From assembly GCF_910592395.1 (NCBI RefSeq), contig NC_088314.1, positions 11,472,001-11,536,000 of the forward strand: a stretch of DNA of 64,000 nt, written 5' to 3'. Below are positions 43,076 through 55,832 of the stretch, one piece after another. Source of the stretch: Lineus longissimus. Lineage: Eukaryota > Nemertea > Pilidiophora > Heteronemertea > Lineidae. Every line of letters starts with the position of its first letter. Position 1 is the first letter of the stretch. The notes below the pieces were generated by a model. It did not search any database. It worked only from the letters and a program-made list of their open reading frames with translations, and had not been told where the DNA came from. Both the position numbers and the translations under genes were made by a program.

Positions 43076-43500
43076 AGCTCACCTTTCAGGGGAGCTTATA
43101 CAAAACCGTGGCAACCATCGTCATCGTTGTTAACTTTTCACATAAGAATGGCATGTTTCTTAACCACGACTCCTAGAAGGTTCATACTTGGGGTGTACCC
43201 CGATGTTTTGTAACGACTGAAACCAGTCACTTCAGATTTATAGTATTTGCAGATCTTGGTGAACTCTGATCATAAACCAAATATGAGCGCGATTCGACCT
43301 ACTTCCTGCGAGCAAGACGCCGTAAAAGAAATTGGCCTATCTCAGCCTAGGCACATCAGAATCAGTCACAATATGCTTTAATATTATGATAAAAATTTTA
43401 TATAATTATAAATTTTCAAAAAGTTGAAATTTTGATCAGGAGGGGGCGCAACGTGCCTTAGAATATTTTTCGTCAATTCAAATTCCCGCCCAATGACGTC
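43076..43500 (+). mobile_element. Helentron-like 5' end, family A, degenerate
   Basis: AGCTCACCTTTCAGGGGAGCTTATAC resembles the hairpin head at 4100. It follows a decayed head-like sequence right after the exon (CTAGGGGATTCTATACAATACC near 43022). GCACGTTTCTTAACCAC-like unit sequence follows. The 3' end is unclear. Confidence 0.5.
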
Positions 43501-45570
43501 ATCTATCGACGTGGTTTACTATTCGCCAGGTATCAAAATGGCGGCTGCAGATCAACGCTTTCGGTGTTGATGTGGTAAGTAAAATATCAAATTTTTATCC
43601 AGTTGTATCTTCGATGTTCATGACCATCGGGTGCATATGTTTTTATCAAAATGCCGAGCAGTGATGGATCTTTTCAAATTTGCCTATAGTTTTTAATCTA
43701 TTGAAGCCAGGGGTTTTCTTTTGGTACCCGTAGTTTTATAATTTTCAGAAAATTATTGAAGTGGTGGTTGGTATTTTAGGCCAAATAATTTCGACATTTT
43801 GGCAGTAACTTTGTGTTGGATCCCCATCAATTATTATATCTGAACTTAGTTTCAAATAGCCTACGCAATTATCATTTCGGTGATATATAACGCATGCATG
43901 TCATAATTGATTAATCTGCCTAAAACGTGCAATTAAAACGGCGAAAACTCTTTATAAACACTCTGGTGGCGGTCGCACTAAATAACGACCGTTAGGGCCC
44001 AGAGAAAAAAAGGTAGCGCCCGGAGGTTGAATCGGGATTTTTATGCACTTTTAACTGTGTATATATGTTGTTTAGATGTATTTCTAACAGTTCTGTAACT
44101 TTGATGACCAAGCTTGCAGCCAAATTTGGAAAATTGATGCTTGTTTATGGACTGCGCTAGTGACCGGAGAATTCGCCGTCGGCCATTTTGGCTACGGTCC
44201 CTCAGTTGTTGTGGTTGGCAATTTTGCAACAAATCTCGCCATTTACCTTTGTTTTCTCCCTGTCTGGTCATTGGCCGTGACAACAATTATTTTGAAAGTC
44301 ACATTATGACATCGTAGTATGAATTCCACTGCAGTTTCCTTACGCAGCAATGCTCATGTTTTTGGTTTGCAATCCTGTACTGTTTGTACACTGCGCTGTG
44401 CATGGCTGTGCTGTAGGCTGTAAAAAAGACAAAAATGATAGCCTAGCCCTATATAGGCTTAGAGTATAACTCAACAGGCCCTCATGATTCATTTGATGGA
44501 CACCTTATTTGATAGTACCTCATCATTAAATACAATATATCCTGTTCTGTCACATGTCGTAGACGATGGACAATTTTCAAAATGTAGTACACCACTCGCT
44601 CATCTTTAAGCCCAGCTCTCGGCTCACATCATGTGGGCACGGTTGGCTGTTGAGTGTTATGGTTCAGTCTGTGAGACTAATTTAAAGAGGTTACACTTTT
44701 ATTTTGAATTGGAAAACAGCCCACAGGACTGACTTTTCACTGAGTAAAAAAAGTGTGCCCTTCGAAGGTTATGTCTCTTTCTGGATTTGCTTTCATAGAT
44801 GCCTTGTTCAGGATATCATCTGGCAAATGCCTGATCAAGCACAGACTGTAATCGGTGGTGTACATTTCCCCGTCTATGTCACCCTTTTTTATTCAGTCAG
44901 TGTTAATTTCTCTTCTCTTTTTTTACAGATTAACTGCTGTTGGTTTTTGCAAGAGGAGTCGTTGGCACTTTTCAAGTCCAGTAAAGCACTTGCTGTTCCC
45001 ACATCAGAGTAAGGTGTGCTTACTCGTTTTACTGCTTTCCATTCCCGGAGAGCGTTATCAAATATCTGCCGCAAGGCATCAAATATCTAACGCACCAATA
45101 AAGTTCATTTTGTTAACCAACTCTTTTTATCTTCTTTTCCTAACATACAAAAAAGACCATCCCAAACATTTGGCTGCATCCACTTCATCAATGTCCAGAC
45201 AACAGTTGGTTCATTTGACCATTGTAAAGCATCAGGCCCCACCTCACAAAATACACTGTAATAATTATGTACCTTGTGTCCATGTGCATGTTATTAATTC
45301 CACCTACGCTGCATGAAGACAAGGACTCTACTCTTTGACGTCACCACACAACTCATTGACGTCATCATACACCCCACTACTGCAACAGCAATAGAAATTA
45401 CTTTACGTCATAATAGCAGGGTGACGTCAACTCAGTACTTCAGCATGCACTGATGTAGCAAGAAGGTATTTCGCACCAGCACTTCTGCGTGCTAGACGTT
45501 ACAGCTTCACGTTGCCTCATGATAACAGGGTACCAACACACACTTGGCCCTTGCCTTCACCTATCCATTT
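43501..45570. other. Gene-free intronic stretch
   Basis: No coding segment recognised; open frames at 44704 and 44855 lack domains. Possible splice-like TTTTTTTACAG at about 44930. The CRE-like cluster is listed separately. Confidence 0.4.
45336..45429 (+). promoter_or_regulatory. Cluster of four CRE-like TGACGTCA sites
   Basis: TGACGTCA at 45336-45343, 45357-45364 and 45422-45429, plus TACGTCA at 45404-45410, all within 94 bp. TGACGTCA is the CREB/ATF palindrome. It lies 140 bp upstream of a family B 3' terminus (45571-45600), so it may belong to a transposon. Confidence 0.45.
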
Positions 45571-45600
45571 CAGCTGAGTGCCAGGCCCTTGGGCCTCTTG
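45571..45600 (+). repeat. Family B 3' terminus
   Basis: CAGCTGAGTGCCAGGCCCTTGGGCCTCTTG: inverted repeat, hairpin and tail as at 741-770 and 14738-14767. The matching 5' end is not identified. Confidence 0.7.
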
Positions 45601-46208
45601 TAGGCTATATCTTATGAACGCTGCTAGCTAGAATCATGAAATTTCTATTGTAGATTTGTACCTCGGAGACTAAATTTCAATGTGATTTGATTCAACGATT
45701 GTCACCAGGGGGCCAAACCCTGAAACACAAAAAGAGCTATCTCTCCTGAACTTATGACTGGATCATTTGTAAATATTCATCATTACAGTAAGGATACATG
45801 ACATAATGCCCGAGATTTTGGTTTGACGTACTTTTCAAGGTCAAAGTTCGCTGAATCATTTGAACTAGAAGGTTCTAAACTAGTGTGGACATGTATCTAA
45901 GGACCCTCTACTCTACCCAAAGTATTTGGCCCGCTCGGACATCTTAGTACGTTTTCTTACTATAACTATGTGACCCAGGTCATTCTAAACTTGTACAAAG
46001 ATGCCTCTAGGCAAATCCTTCCCAAACGATCAATTACAGTCTGGATTTGATTACAAATGTGGCCACCAGAGGCAAAGTTTAAATAATCATGTATGTCTAT
46101 TTTTGTCAAAACTAGGGCTCTGATGTTGTTCATATGTGGTGTGAAGGAAGCCACATGCATCTCCCTTCCACCTCAATAGGTGAGCACAATGGCCTTGGCC
46201 GTTTTATC
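45601..46208 (+). mobile_element. Diverged Helentron-like family A remnant
   Basis: ~300-bp unit blocks (TCACCAGGGGGCC near 45703, TTGACGTACTTTTCAAGGTCA) end at CAATAGGTGAGCACAATGGCCTTGGCCGTT (about 46178-46208). More diverged than the copies at 26 and 37 kb. Confidence 0.6.
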
Positions 46209-47270
46209 TTCTCTTTCGAAAAAAACTGTGGCACCTTTCTTTACCACCAGAGCTATGAACTTGAAACTTTGTACAATGATTTATCACAAACCATACAGTT
46301 GTTGATTTTACCTACTTTTAAAGGTCACAGGTCAAATGGCGTCAATTGGCTGTTTGAGTGTAACAGTGGCCATTTTTCAACCGTCAAAGATGTGAACTTG
46401 AAATTTGTTACACATGATTCTCTGTGTCACATAACCTCTGACACCGATTTTCAGTTGGAACGTATCCTTCACTCGGCCACCAGGGGGCCAGAAGTGGTAA
46501 TCTGAAAAGTGTGATATCTCTCTGAGTGACTCGTTTTCGATAACATTTTTACGGTAGATTCTCCTTGCAAGGATACATCACAAATCATATGGGTTTTTGA
46601 TTTGACCTACTTTTCAAGGTCACAGAGGTCAAATGGTGTAAATTGGCCATTTGAGAGTGACAATGCACTTTTTTTGTAAGCTATAAAATATTAACGGTCC
46701 GATCTGATTGTCAACTTGGCCACCAGGAGACCAAAACTAAAAACAGGTAAAAAGTTCAATATTTTGCTTATTCGTGACTTGTTTTCAATGGTATTTTTGT
46801 GGTAGGTATCCCAAGCAAGTGTCAATGAATTAATATTAGACCATGCCCTCATACCTTCTACGCCATTCTTAAGTCATTACGCTATCGGGCTCACGTGATG
46901 CAACAAGGATGTCAACACAGAGCATAGATGACGCTTGGTCAATGGCACTTGGATGCTTGCAGCATGGTGAGCAAGTGGTGTTTTAACAGCCAGGATACAT
47001 CACATGTCATACTGACTTGGTTTGACCTATATACTATATATGTAGCAGGATGAATTATCGTTGATCTCACTCGGAGCTCCACTGCACTTAATCCTGTTAA
47101 TGCTTCCCTTTAAGCCAATGTGAATTTGTAATTTTACTTTTGTCGAAGCCCTGAGTTTCTATTTTTGTAATTGTCCACATTGGTAGTTTTCAATAAAAAT
47201 CGATATATATATGAATTCCTAACGACCAAATATCTATATGGTGAGCACAATGGCCCCTGGCCGTTTCATT
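46209..47270 (+). mobile_element. Helentron-like family A element, 5' truncated
   Basis: Units with GGCCACCAGGGGGCC (46477) and AGGTCACAGAGGTCA (46617); 3' end GGTGAGCACAATGGCCCCTGGCC...CATT at 47270. It is interrupted by a 154-bp insertion at 47057-47210 and possibly by another at about 46820-46985. Confidence 0.65.
47057..47210 (+). mobile_element. Short retroposon-like insertion with 7-bp target duplication
   Basis: Flanked by ATGAATT at 47050-47056 and 47211-47217. Uninterrupted units (for example 39066, CCAGGATGAATTCCTAGCC) show the empty site. The insert ends TTTTCAATAAAAATCGATATATAT, like a 3' end with a polyadenylation signal. Probably a 5'-truncated LINE or SINE tail. Confidence 0.75.
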
Positions 47271-47279
47271 TTTTATATG

Positions 47280-48970
47280 TACAGCTGACCAAGTCAGCGG
47301 AGCTAGTCAAATAGCTATTCGAGTGGTGTCGGTTCTTCCATCTATCCATCAATCAGTCCGTAGACAAATTGGGCATTTTGTAACAGTAAGGCCTAGGCTC
47401 TTCAAATCAGGGATGAACAGACAATGATATGCTTCTGACAGAAAATTCAGGGCGATTCGACTGAAATTCGGCTCATCAGGGGGCAAAATGCGTAAATTAC
47501 AAAACAATTTGTTGTCCCTTTATTCCAGCAGATGGAAGCTTGAAATAAAGTTGAAGAGATCTGCATGATATTAATAGAAATAGATTAGTTTCGATTTATA
47601 TCACTTGTTGGCGGTACTGAGCAAAATGTTGTTTGACCCTGGTTTGAATTTCCCGCCCCGAATTGACATACATTTGCATCCCTGCTAAAATTGGCTGCCA
47701 TTATCGCCAAGTGTGCTGGATTCGCTCCACGCAGTGTATATGCTGATGTACAGTGACTTTCGAACATGGAAGCTGATAGTGGTAGAGAGAATTATGCTGC
47801 AGATCTTGACTTTTGGCATTGTGCAAGTTTGCTTGCCTGCTGAAGACATTTTTATTTCGACCGGATTATTTAGGTAAGTCACAAATTTTATATTTTAAAC
47901 AGTTTCTGAAATTGATTATGGTACGAAACTGAACACATTCATAGAAAAGATGCTGCACAGTTTGTTTATATGCTTCGTCAACGACGGGTTCAACCCAATT
48001 TGGTAAAAACAACCTTGGAATCAAGTCGACTTTCTTTTCAAAAAATTGAGGCGACGAACTCATTATTCAGTGACTCAAGTCACCACTGTAGAAATGTATA
48101 GTAAATACATCATTACAAACGGAGTGTCATTGCGCAGATTCAATGGAAAATGTTGCCTCTTTCCACAGCTTGTTTTTCTAGTCAAATCTCTTACTGTCCA
48201 TCCTTGATGATTCAGCAATCAATATATTTAATTATTTCACAATTTCACCCACTATTATTTAGATATCAAGCATTTCATGGCCCGACAAAACTGGGTTTAA
48301 TTTATGCACAAGCAGATGAAATGAGTCACAGTCTAATGATACCTTAAGTTGTCAAAATGGCGGCAGTATCTGATCTAAAACGATGTCAAAGTCGTCCGGC
48401 TCTAAAAGTTGGATTACTCAACAAATAACTCTTGTCACATGGCAGAACTACTGTGAATAAACAAGACATCGCTCTGAAGTCATCGGATAAGGTTGACAAT
48501 CTAAATAAACAGCGCAATTGACGATCTACTCAGGAGACTTGAAATGTCAACAAACAATGCGATACAAACATGCACACTGTACATAACGGGCCGATTCACC
48601 CCACTCTTATTATTATATTCTTCCTTGATCATGAGTTCCTACGTTTACCTTGATCAGAATCATAAGCGCCTTATCAGTTGTTGTTGGTCATGTATTATAA
48701 AACTTGGGTATCAAAATTTTGAATGTTTTCTCATGTTTTACAGGAATGATCTGGAGCTGCATTTGAAAGTTTTTGGTGACCACATCACATATGACCGAGA
48801 AAGAGGAGCCGAGCTACATTGTACACTCATAAACATAGAAGCATACGAACACCTTGCACCTCCCATCGAACTTCAGTGCTCACCCGCACGATCATTAGAA
48901 GAACCAGTCAATCCCAATATTTCATTAATTTTCTCTGTAATACTTACCTCAAAATAGATTAAATAAAGAA
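47280..48970 (+). mobile_element. Family B-like element carrying the transcript-like unit, copy 2
   Basis: Head CAGCTGACCAAGTCAGCGGAGCT at about 47282, then CATTTTGTAACAGTAAGGCCTAGG as at 5339. About 48370-48970 matches 12060-12720: AACGATGTCAAAGTC, CTCAACAAATAACTCTTGTC, acceptor-like TTTTACAG and block GGAATGATCTGGAGCTGCATTTGAA, then TACTTACCTCAAAAT and AATAAAG. The 3' hairpin end is not seen. Confidence 0.55.
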
Positions 48971-49559
48971 AACAGGTTTCCAGTGATACCAAGCATCCTG
49001 GGTATGGTAAGTTGGTACATTGAAAACCTGTATTTCTTTTCACGGTAAATCGCCTGGGATTTTGGTGTCACGATGCGCAAAACCTCTTGGGATTGAAAGA
49101 GATAAATTGCCAAAAATATCAAGTTGAAACTTATGCACTCATAAGCAGCACATAGTGCACCCATCCATTCAGTGGATTCCCAACAGAAGTTTTAAAAAAT
49201 TTCAAAAGTGTCATCTATGTTTTGATCAAAAATACCCATCAAAATACAACTGTTTCATTTTGCCTTTATATCAATGCATAGAGCTTATCCAAAGGACTCA
49301 TATACTGTAATGTGGTTGAATTATATCGAAAAAAACCAAAAAATTAAAAAGCCACGGGGCTTGAAAAATCCACATATTGTCCTCAGTTTACAGTTTCTTG
49401 TCAAAGTCCAAAAATTTTACTGTAAGGTGGCGCCATGTGTGGTTATTTGATCCATAGGCTTTTTCAGAAGTAAGTACTATTTTCCTTAGGGCGGCTGTGC
49501 AAAGATTTCATTTTTTTCGGCAAAGTTAGATTTTTTTCTTCAATCAAACCAAGGGACGA

Positions 49560-49955
49560 ACACATCCTGGTTGCCAGTTCGGAAACGGATTGAGTTTAAA
49601 TTGATGGTGTTCACATTCAAGGATGTGAACGGCCTGGGACCTCTCTACATCGACAAACTTATTTGTTCGTACACTACCGCCCGATCACTCCGTTCTGAGG
49701 CACATCATCTTCTTATCGAGCGTCCATTCCGGCTGGTAACATTCGGGGCAAGGCATTCTCAGTGCATGCTCCTCGAATGTGGAACTCACTAGGCCATGAC
49801 CTGAGGAAAGAAACCGACTCCATCACCTTCCAAAAAAACTTGAACATTTTCCTCTTCCGCGAGCATTTTGGAGTGTGAGCGCTTTTGAACATTGTATTCA
49901 GTGGGGAAGGCGCTATACAAAAGACAATTTCATTCAATTTCATTCATTCATCCTG
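49560..49955 (+). mobile_element. LINE 3' end (CR1/L2-like), 5' truncated
   Basis: LPVRKRIEFKLMVFTFKDVNG, PLYIDKLICSY and TTARSLRSEAHHLL are the standard C-terminal segment of CR1/L2-type reverse transcriptases. A frameshift near 49745 leads to HAPRMWNSLGHDLRKE and FREHFGV, then stop. The 3' tail GGCGCTATACAAAAGACAATTTCATTC plus ATTCATTC repeats is typical of such LINEs. Confidence 0.85.
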
Positions 49956-52945
49956 GTGAGAGATTGCAAATTACGTAAAGAAATGTGTCTCCGATGGAGT
50001 CTTTTGATGATTTAGGGTGAGTGGGTCTGAACAGGTGCTGATTTTTTTCTAATGGATATTTTTTTCAAGTGAAATTTGGCATCTTTTATGATACATAACA
50101 AAATAAAGCTTGAAGATTTAATCAAAATTCGTCCAGTAGTATATAGAAAGAAATGTCACAATCAATGCACTCGTCAATGTAGACCAATAAGATACAAAAA
50201 CGTTACTTGTGTAGTGTATCGGCCCTTAGTATCGTATAGACTATTGCACGGTCAAGGAAGATTAATAACACAGATATTCGTATGAGAGCTTTGTTTCATC
50301 CATCCTTATCTGGCCACAGTGAGAGCCAATCTCCTCTACAGAAAGTACCCCTTGGTTCACTTGGTAGCATGATATAACAGAGCCTGGCATGAGACGGTAC
50401 AGAATGTTCCTATTGGCTGCTACCAGTGAACCTAATACATATTCAAATGTTACACTTGTAACCATGCTTACTGACATGTGACAGGGTCTGAAAATCCTCT
50501 TGGATCCCAAAATTGGATTGAAGAAAAAACTAACTTTAAAGCTCAGTAGTTTCTGCGTAGCTGACATTTACATATGAAAAAGCTTAGAATTCTAATTTGG
50601 TGGGAAGAGGTGCCTAGGCAACCTCCTTTAGTCCTTACGATAGCTACATGAAAACACCCACTAAATTTACTAAGAACAAACATCGAAGCTGTTTAACACA
50701 AAATTACAAAGACATACCAGCAAATTACCCTTGGTACATGCATGTTGAGTGGGGAGTTCAAGAACAACAAATTATTGGCCGACACCTCTGTAATTATTAT
50801 AGTTCATGCATGGTTACCCTCCCTTGGACATGTTAGAGAAGAGTTTACCAGCGCTACTGGTGAAACCGATTGAATTCGCATTGAGAGTGATCAGGTTAAT
50901 TCGTATTATTCGTATTGAACCTTGTGTCTTAACAGAGTAACTTGATACATTTTAGCTTATAATCCGCTGCAGTTCCCCTCTTCATGTTACATGTAGCATT
51001 TAGCTCCTTTTAGAAAGCTTTGTAAGAAGGGTTTTTAGAATTACAAGAGAACTAAGACTTACGACCAAGCAAAACAAGTACAATTGTTTGTGTGGCCTAA
51101 TGGAAAAAGGGGCGAAATGGGAAAAGGGGCAAAATGAGAAAGGGTGAAGTGGGAAAGGGGCGAAGTTGCAATTGGGCCAATGCAACGGTCAGTGATAACT
51201 CTGAACCCCCCTGTCAGGGATTGACGCTAATGCGAGGCCAAATTAGCGTCGATTCCTGAGGATTCAAAATATTTCCGGCTGTCGAATTTCTGACCGACTG
51301 AAAAAAGAATTGCGTCGAATTTCCGTTGAATGTCTGAAATAAAAATAAAAAGGCATTGGTGAATTTTTGTCGACAGAAGTCGAACGGGCGTCGCATGCCT
51401 GACAATCGCCAACTCGCCCGATCATGTTTTTCAGCCTCGATTTTGATTTCATGTTGCCGCAGAGTGGTGACAGGTTAGTGCCGAATGGGCAATTCTTTTC
51501 AGGAATTTCCCGTCTTAAATCAATAGTGGATTAATTTCTCTGGCAGCATCATCGGCCTATCTTGTAGATTGTGTTTTTGGTTAACAGTATCACCATGAGC
51601 TTGATTAAACATGCAAAAAAACTATGATATCTGGGACTGCCGCTTTGAGATTGAGGACGGACACCATGTACCTTTTATGTTCAAAAGCTTTAACCATAAA
51701 ATGATATACCTGTGAGTTTGTGGTGAATTCCTGGCGTTCAGTGCTCTCACAGGTGAAAAAAAGGTGACGTTCTGAACCTAACTAAAAGAGGAAAGATTGA
51801 AATCCCGGAGCGAAGAGATTTTGTTCCGGGTGAATAAGCGTCCATTCCTGGACGTCCACTTTTCTTCCAGCTAGGTGTTGCATTTATGGCGAATGTCTGA
51901 CGGGAGGGGGAGGGGGTTCAAAGTTCTAATTGACCGCTGCAGAATAGGGAAGGGGCGAGATGGGAAAGGGGCAAAATGGGAAGAATTTAGGGAAGAATTG
52001 GGAAGAGGCGAAATGGGAAGACACCCCCTTAACACCATTCCCCCTTCCCCCTCACTGGTGGAGTGCCCTTTTGACAACATCCCCCACTTCCAGAAAACGG
52101 TTCCTTCATATGCCATTCAGCATGCCCAGTGATTAGCAATTGGCTGTGGTTTAATCTGGTTACTCTAAGGTTTTATCCCCTCCGGCTCGTAGAGAAACAC
52201 AGTCAGGTACATGTTATGTAGATGACGTCACAGAAAGAATAAGAGTGCTACCCCAGTACCGGAAGTGAGTGACAAAGACTAGTCGCGATTGAACGAACAG
52301 GAAGCACATACATATAATGTATATTCACGTAAAAGTTACGTATAAAGGTGCTACTTGCGGCCACCAAAGACACTTGTTTTAAATGATGTTAACAAAATAT
52401 ATACATGACTATGAACGCATGTGCTCGGCTCATTGCAGGTCTATGCCGATACATAGTTTATAACGATTCATCACTGCTTGTGACACACACAGTCAAGCGT
52501 TCTTTCCATTAGTTTAAAACGTGGAAAAATCACATAAAGTCGAATCCTTGGATTTAGTCCAAATGGAAACAAAGAAAACACAGAAGCAAACGTTCTCCTA
52601 GTCTTTACACACCACAGCTGTGTACACGAATGGGCAGAGTTTAGGAAAACTCAGATAGAAATGAAGCTGTGCGCTTACGTAAGAAGGTAAATGCGTAGTC
52701 CTAAAATTAAACCGTGTCTGTAAACAGATCTCGCGATGGTTTCCACTAAAGGCCAGCACCATACAGGTTGTGACAAAAATAACGACCTTGTGGCAGTATG
52801 GACAAGGTATCCCACCACACAACACAACAGACGAAGAAGGTAACGAGAAAGTAACTTTAATACAACTAATAATAACACGTCTTACTTCTATAGTGGTACA
52901 ATATAAACTAACTTTACACTACACATAATGTATACTACACAAGGG
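49956..52945. other. Gene-free stretch; purine-rich GGGGCGAAATGGGAAA repeats
   Basis: No gene recognised. Purine-rich repeats of GGGAAAGGGGCRAAATGGGAA type lie at about 51105-51175 and 51945-52020. An approximate 13-bp direct repeat, GAAGAATT(A/G)GGAAG, is within the second. Confidence 0.5.
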
Positions 52946-53600
52946 TTAACCCTTTGACGCCGTAACGTAAATCTGAAAAATAGCCTTTTTTCAGGATTTT
53001 TTTTAAAAGGACTAATTAACCAATGTACTTGTACTTTTCAGTTATAGAGAGATACTGATTTACTCTTTAATTAGCAAATTAGTTTTGAAAAATCGTTTGT
53101 TCATCTTTGAATTGTATGAAAATATGGGAACAGGCGGCACTGTGTACAGTTCCTTAAAGCATAGATACTTTTAAATAGACCTCCAGACGCATTTCGCCTC
53201 ATTTATTTTGCATCGCAAAGGCTCATCACTGGGGTTACGATGTAAATTGACGGATGGTTTTTGTTCAAGTGACAGGTCTGACGTCGCTGGCTACTGTGCT
53301 TGTTGTGGCAACGTTACGTTGGTTGTGAAGCATTGCTACACTGTTGATAACGCCGGCGTCACGAAGCTGGCCTCGGGTGTTTTCGGAAACATTCGTGATG
53401 TATTTTTACGGAGCAGGAACCACATTTGAATATGGCTGATAAAAGACGTGATATTAACTCACATGACAATGAATGTCCGTTCCTATTGATCAGCATAAAA
53501 TCCCGACTTGGTCGTGGCATTAAAATCCATGAGACACAGGATCATCTCCGTGATGATGCAAGTTCGCCGTCCAAAAAAGACAAGGTATGAAAATATGGGA
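52946..53600 (+). mobile_element. Possible piggyBac-like left end
   Basis: TTAA at 52946-52949 is followed by CCCTTTGACGCCG, like the ends at 57062 and 29787. No matching right end is found. A 35-bp direct repeat (TATGAAAATATGGGAACAGG) occurs at about 53116 and 53586. Confidence 0.35.
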
Positions 53601-53619
53601 ACAGGCGGCACTGTACACA

Positions 53620-53869
53620 GTATCTGATTCTTCACTTGGCCATCAGGAGGCCAAAACAAAAAAGGGGAAAGTGCAATATCTCGCCTATTAGTGACTTGTT
53701 TTTGATGATATTTGTATGGTAGTTACTCTAAGCAACGATACATCACATGTCGTAACGACTTTGGTTTGACCTATATACTATACATGTAGCATGTTTCTTA
53801 ACCAGGCAAAAAATTCCAAACCACCAAATATCTATACGGTGAGCACAATGGCCCTAGGCCATTTCATTT
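53620..53869 (+). mobile_element. Helentron-like family A 3' fragment
   Basis: Last unit (TTGGCCATCAGGAGGCC, GCAATATCTCGCC) and 3' end CTATACGGTGAGCACAATGG...CCATTTCATT. 5' truncated. Confidence 0.75.
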
Positions 53870-55112
53870 GTGATCTCAGCCCCGAGAATTCAAATGAATC
53901 CTATCTGCCAATTTTTTAAAAGGTTTGGATGTCAAGATGAATAGAATAAAATCCACAAAAATCTTCAAGATGCAGATAAAAATTTGATAAGCTGATTTTA
54001 TTAAACATCAATGTGGAGCCAATGCAGCTTTCTGGGTGATTATTTTTGTTTGATTTCATTGTATTTCCTCAAGAAAAATGCTAGAAATCGGTGAATTTTC
54101 TAGCGAATTTTGAACTGAGGATATCAGCACTTTGACAAAAGCTGGCAGGAAAGTGACAAACTAACAGGGACAAAGGTTGTTTGATCAACCAGGTATTTTT
54201 GTTTTCTTTAATATTTAGATCATTGCTTGAACTCTGTTTATTTCCGGCCTGATCTGATACGTACATCTAGGTTTTTAGACAAGTTTGTTAACTGGTAGTT
54301 CACGACCCGGGTTCACAATGCATTACACATTGTTACATGAGATAGCATGAGTTGGCCACTTGGATTCTTGGTTGATGTATTCATTTTCATATACTCTACC
54401 TCGTACTTTTTGGCTCAGGGTGTAGCTGTGAAGCGAAAGGATTTTGGGAACTGATTTCATCATGAGCACGTTAGGTTTGTGGTTATGAGATATTTTGTAT
54501 CAAAGGAAGATATATGTACTTCTCCCACTGCACCGTTTCTCTTTTCAGTGATGAATAATCAATTCAAACTACCTTTCATTGATTTCTGGGAATTATTGTT
54601 TCACTTCCCAATTCCCTGTTAAGCCTCGTGTGGTGATCAAGATGGCTGCATGCTGAGTCTGGATTCTATCCATGCATCTACTGGGCAGGTGTGTCTGAAA
54701 CTGTTTTTCAACGGATTTTGAAGGTCCATACTGCCTTATCTATTTGCCCCAAGGTTGTACCCATGCATCAATTTGACTGGTTTTTCACAACCTGAACTTC
54801 CGAGGAATTGATACAAAGGTCCAGACTGCACTTACTAGTTGTCCTATTATGGTGTGACCATGCATCTCTTTGACTGGTTTGTCTCATGCTGAACTTCAAC
54901 GGGTGATGTAAAGGTCTAGACTGCAGTAACTGGTTGTCTACTGGTTTGTGTCTGTTGAAGGAATCATGGCAACAAGAAACTTTTACTCTCTGTAACAACC
55001 TTCAACTTGTAATCACACTGATTACATGAAGTTATATGTGCAATCAGATGGACCGAACAAAGCTCCGCTTTTTCTTTTGATTTTGCAAGCGGCCGTCTTG
55101 GAAACCATTTTT
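53870..55112. other. Gene-free intronic stretch
   Basis: No coding exon or known repeat seen. Imperfect repeats of 'GACTGGTTTKTC...TGAACTTC' and 'AAAGGTCTAGACTGCA' occur between 54770 and 54930. Confidence 0.4.
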
Positions 55113-55294
55113 AGCTCAGTGTTGTGACGGAATATTGATACGAACTGCCAGGAAAGAAAACTGTGCTACCACACACTTATCTCTAAGATAACAAAATTGA
55201 CATCAATGACCAAAACTGTTCTCCCAATATCCACTGCAAATGACATGCAATAACATTACCCGAGGTGAGCACATGGTCGCTGGACCATTTCATT
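55113..55294 (+). mobile_element. Short Helentron-like element, variant 3' end
   Basis: 5' AGCTCAGTGTTGTGACGG; 3' CGAGGTGAGCACATGGTCGCTGGACCATTTCATT. The segment CAATGACCAAAACTGTTCTCC...GACATGCA is shared with 59880-59945, whose 3' end (59955-59988) is the same type. Another isolated 3' end is at 55632-55660. Confidence 0.6.
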
Positions 55295-55832
55295 TTTATC
55301 GAGGCAGAGTCCTAAGGAAGCTTTTCAAGGCACTTTAAGTGCATTTAGTTTCGATACCAGTGGCGCCACATGTGAGCAAACGGTCAAAAATCAGGTTAAG
55401 ATATTCAAGAATTTTGATGGATGAAAGGCACACCACTCCGATTTCTTCACTAACTGTGCTATAAATATTCTTTTGTTATTCTTATCATAACACTCTTCCG
55501 GGACAATTCGAATTTCAATAGTTTACACCAGCTCATCAAAAACAAGTGCAGAGCTAAGTAGTCCTGTGTACATTCAATCACATGACACGTGATGTAACCA
55601 TAATTGGAACCATATTCCATTCACTGACAACAGGTGAGCACATGGCCCCTGGCCATATAATTTGCCTTCAAAGGTTGAGTCAGCCTATGTAAGTGGGGTC
55701 TCTTCCATGATCCATCATGTCCCTGGATCATGATGTCCAAGTAAATTCAGCATGTGATTGGAACAAAATTGCTGAATCATAGATGAATTAATCATGTACC
55801 ATGTACAAACACATTTTTTTTCTTCTGTTTAG

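Noticed and set aside
44704-45316. Open frames of 102 and 153 codons
   Set aside because: No domain, overlapping each other in different frames, and no splice partner recognised.
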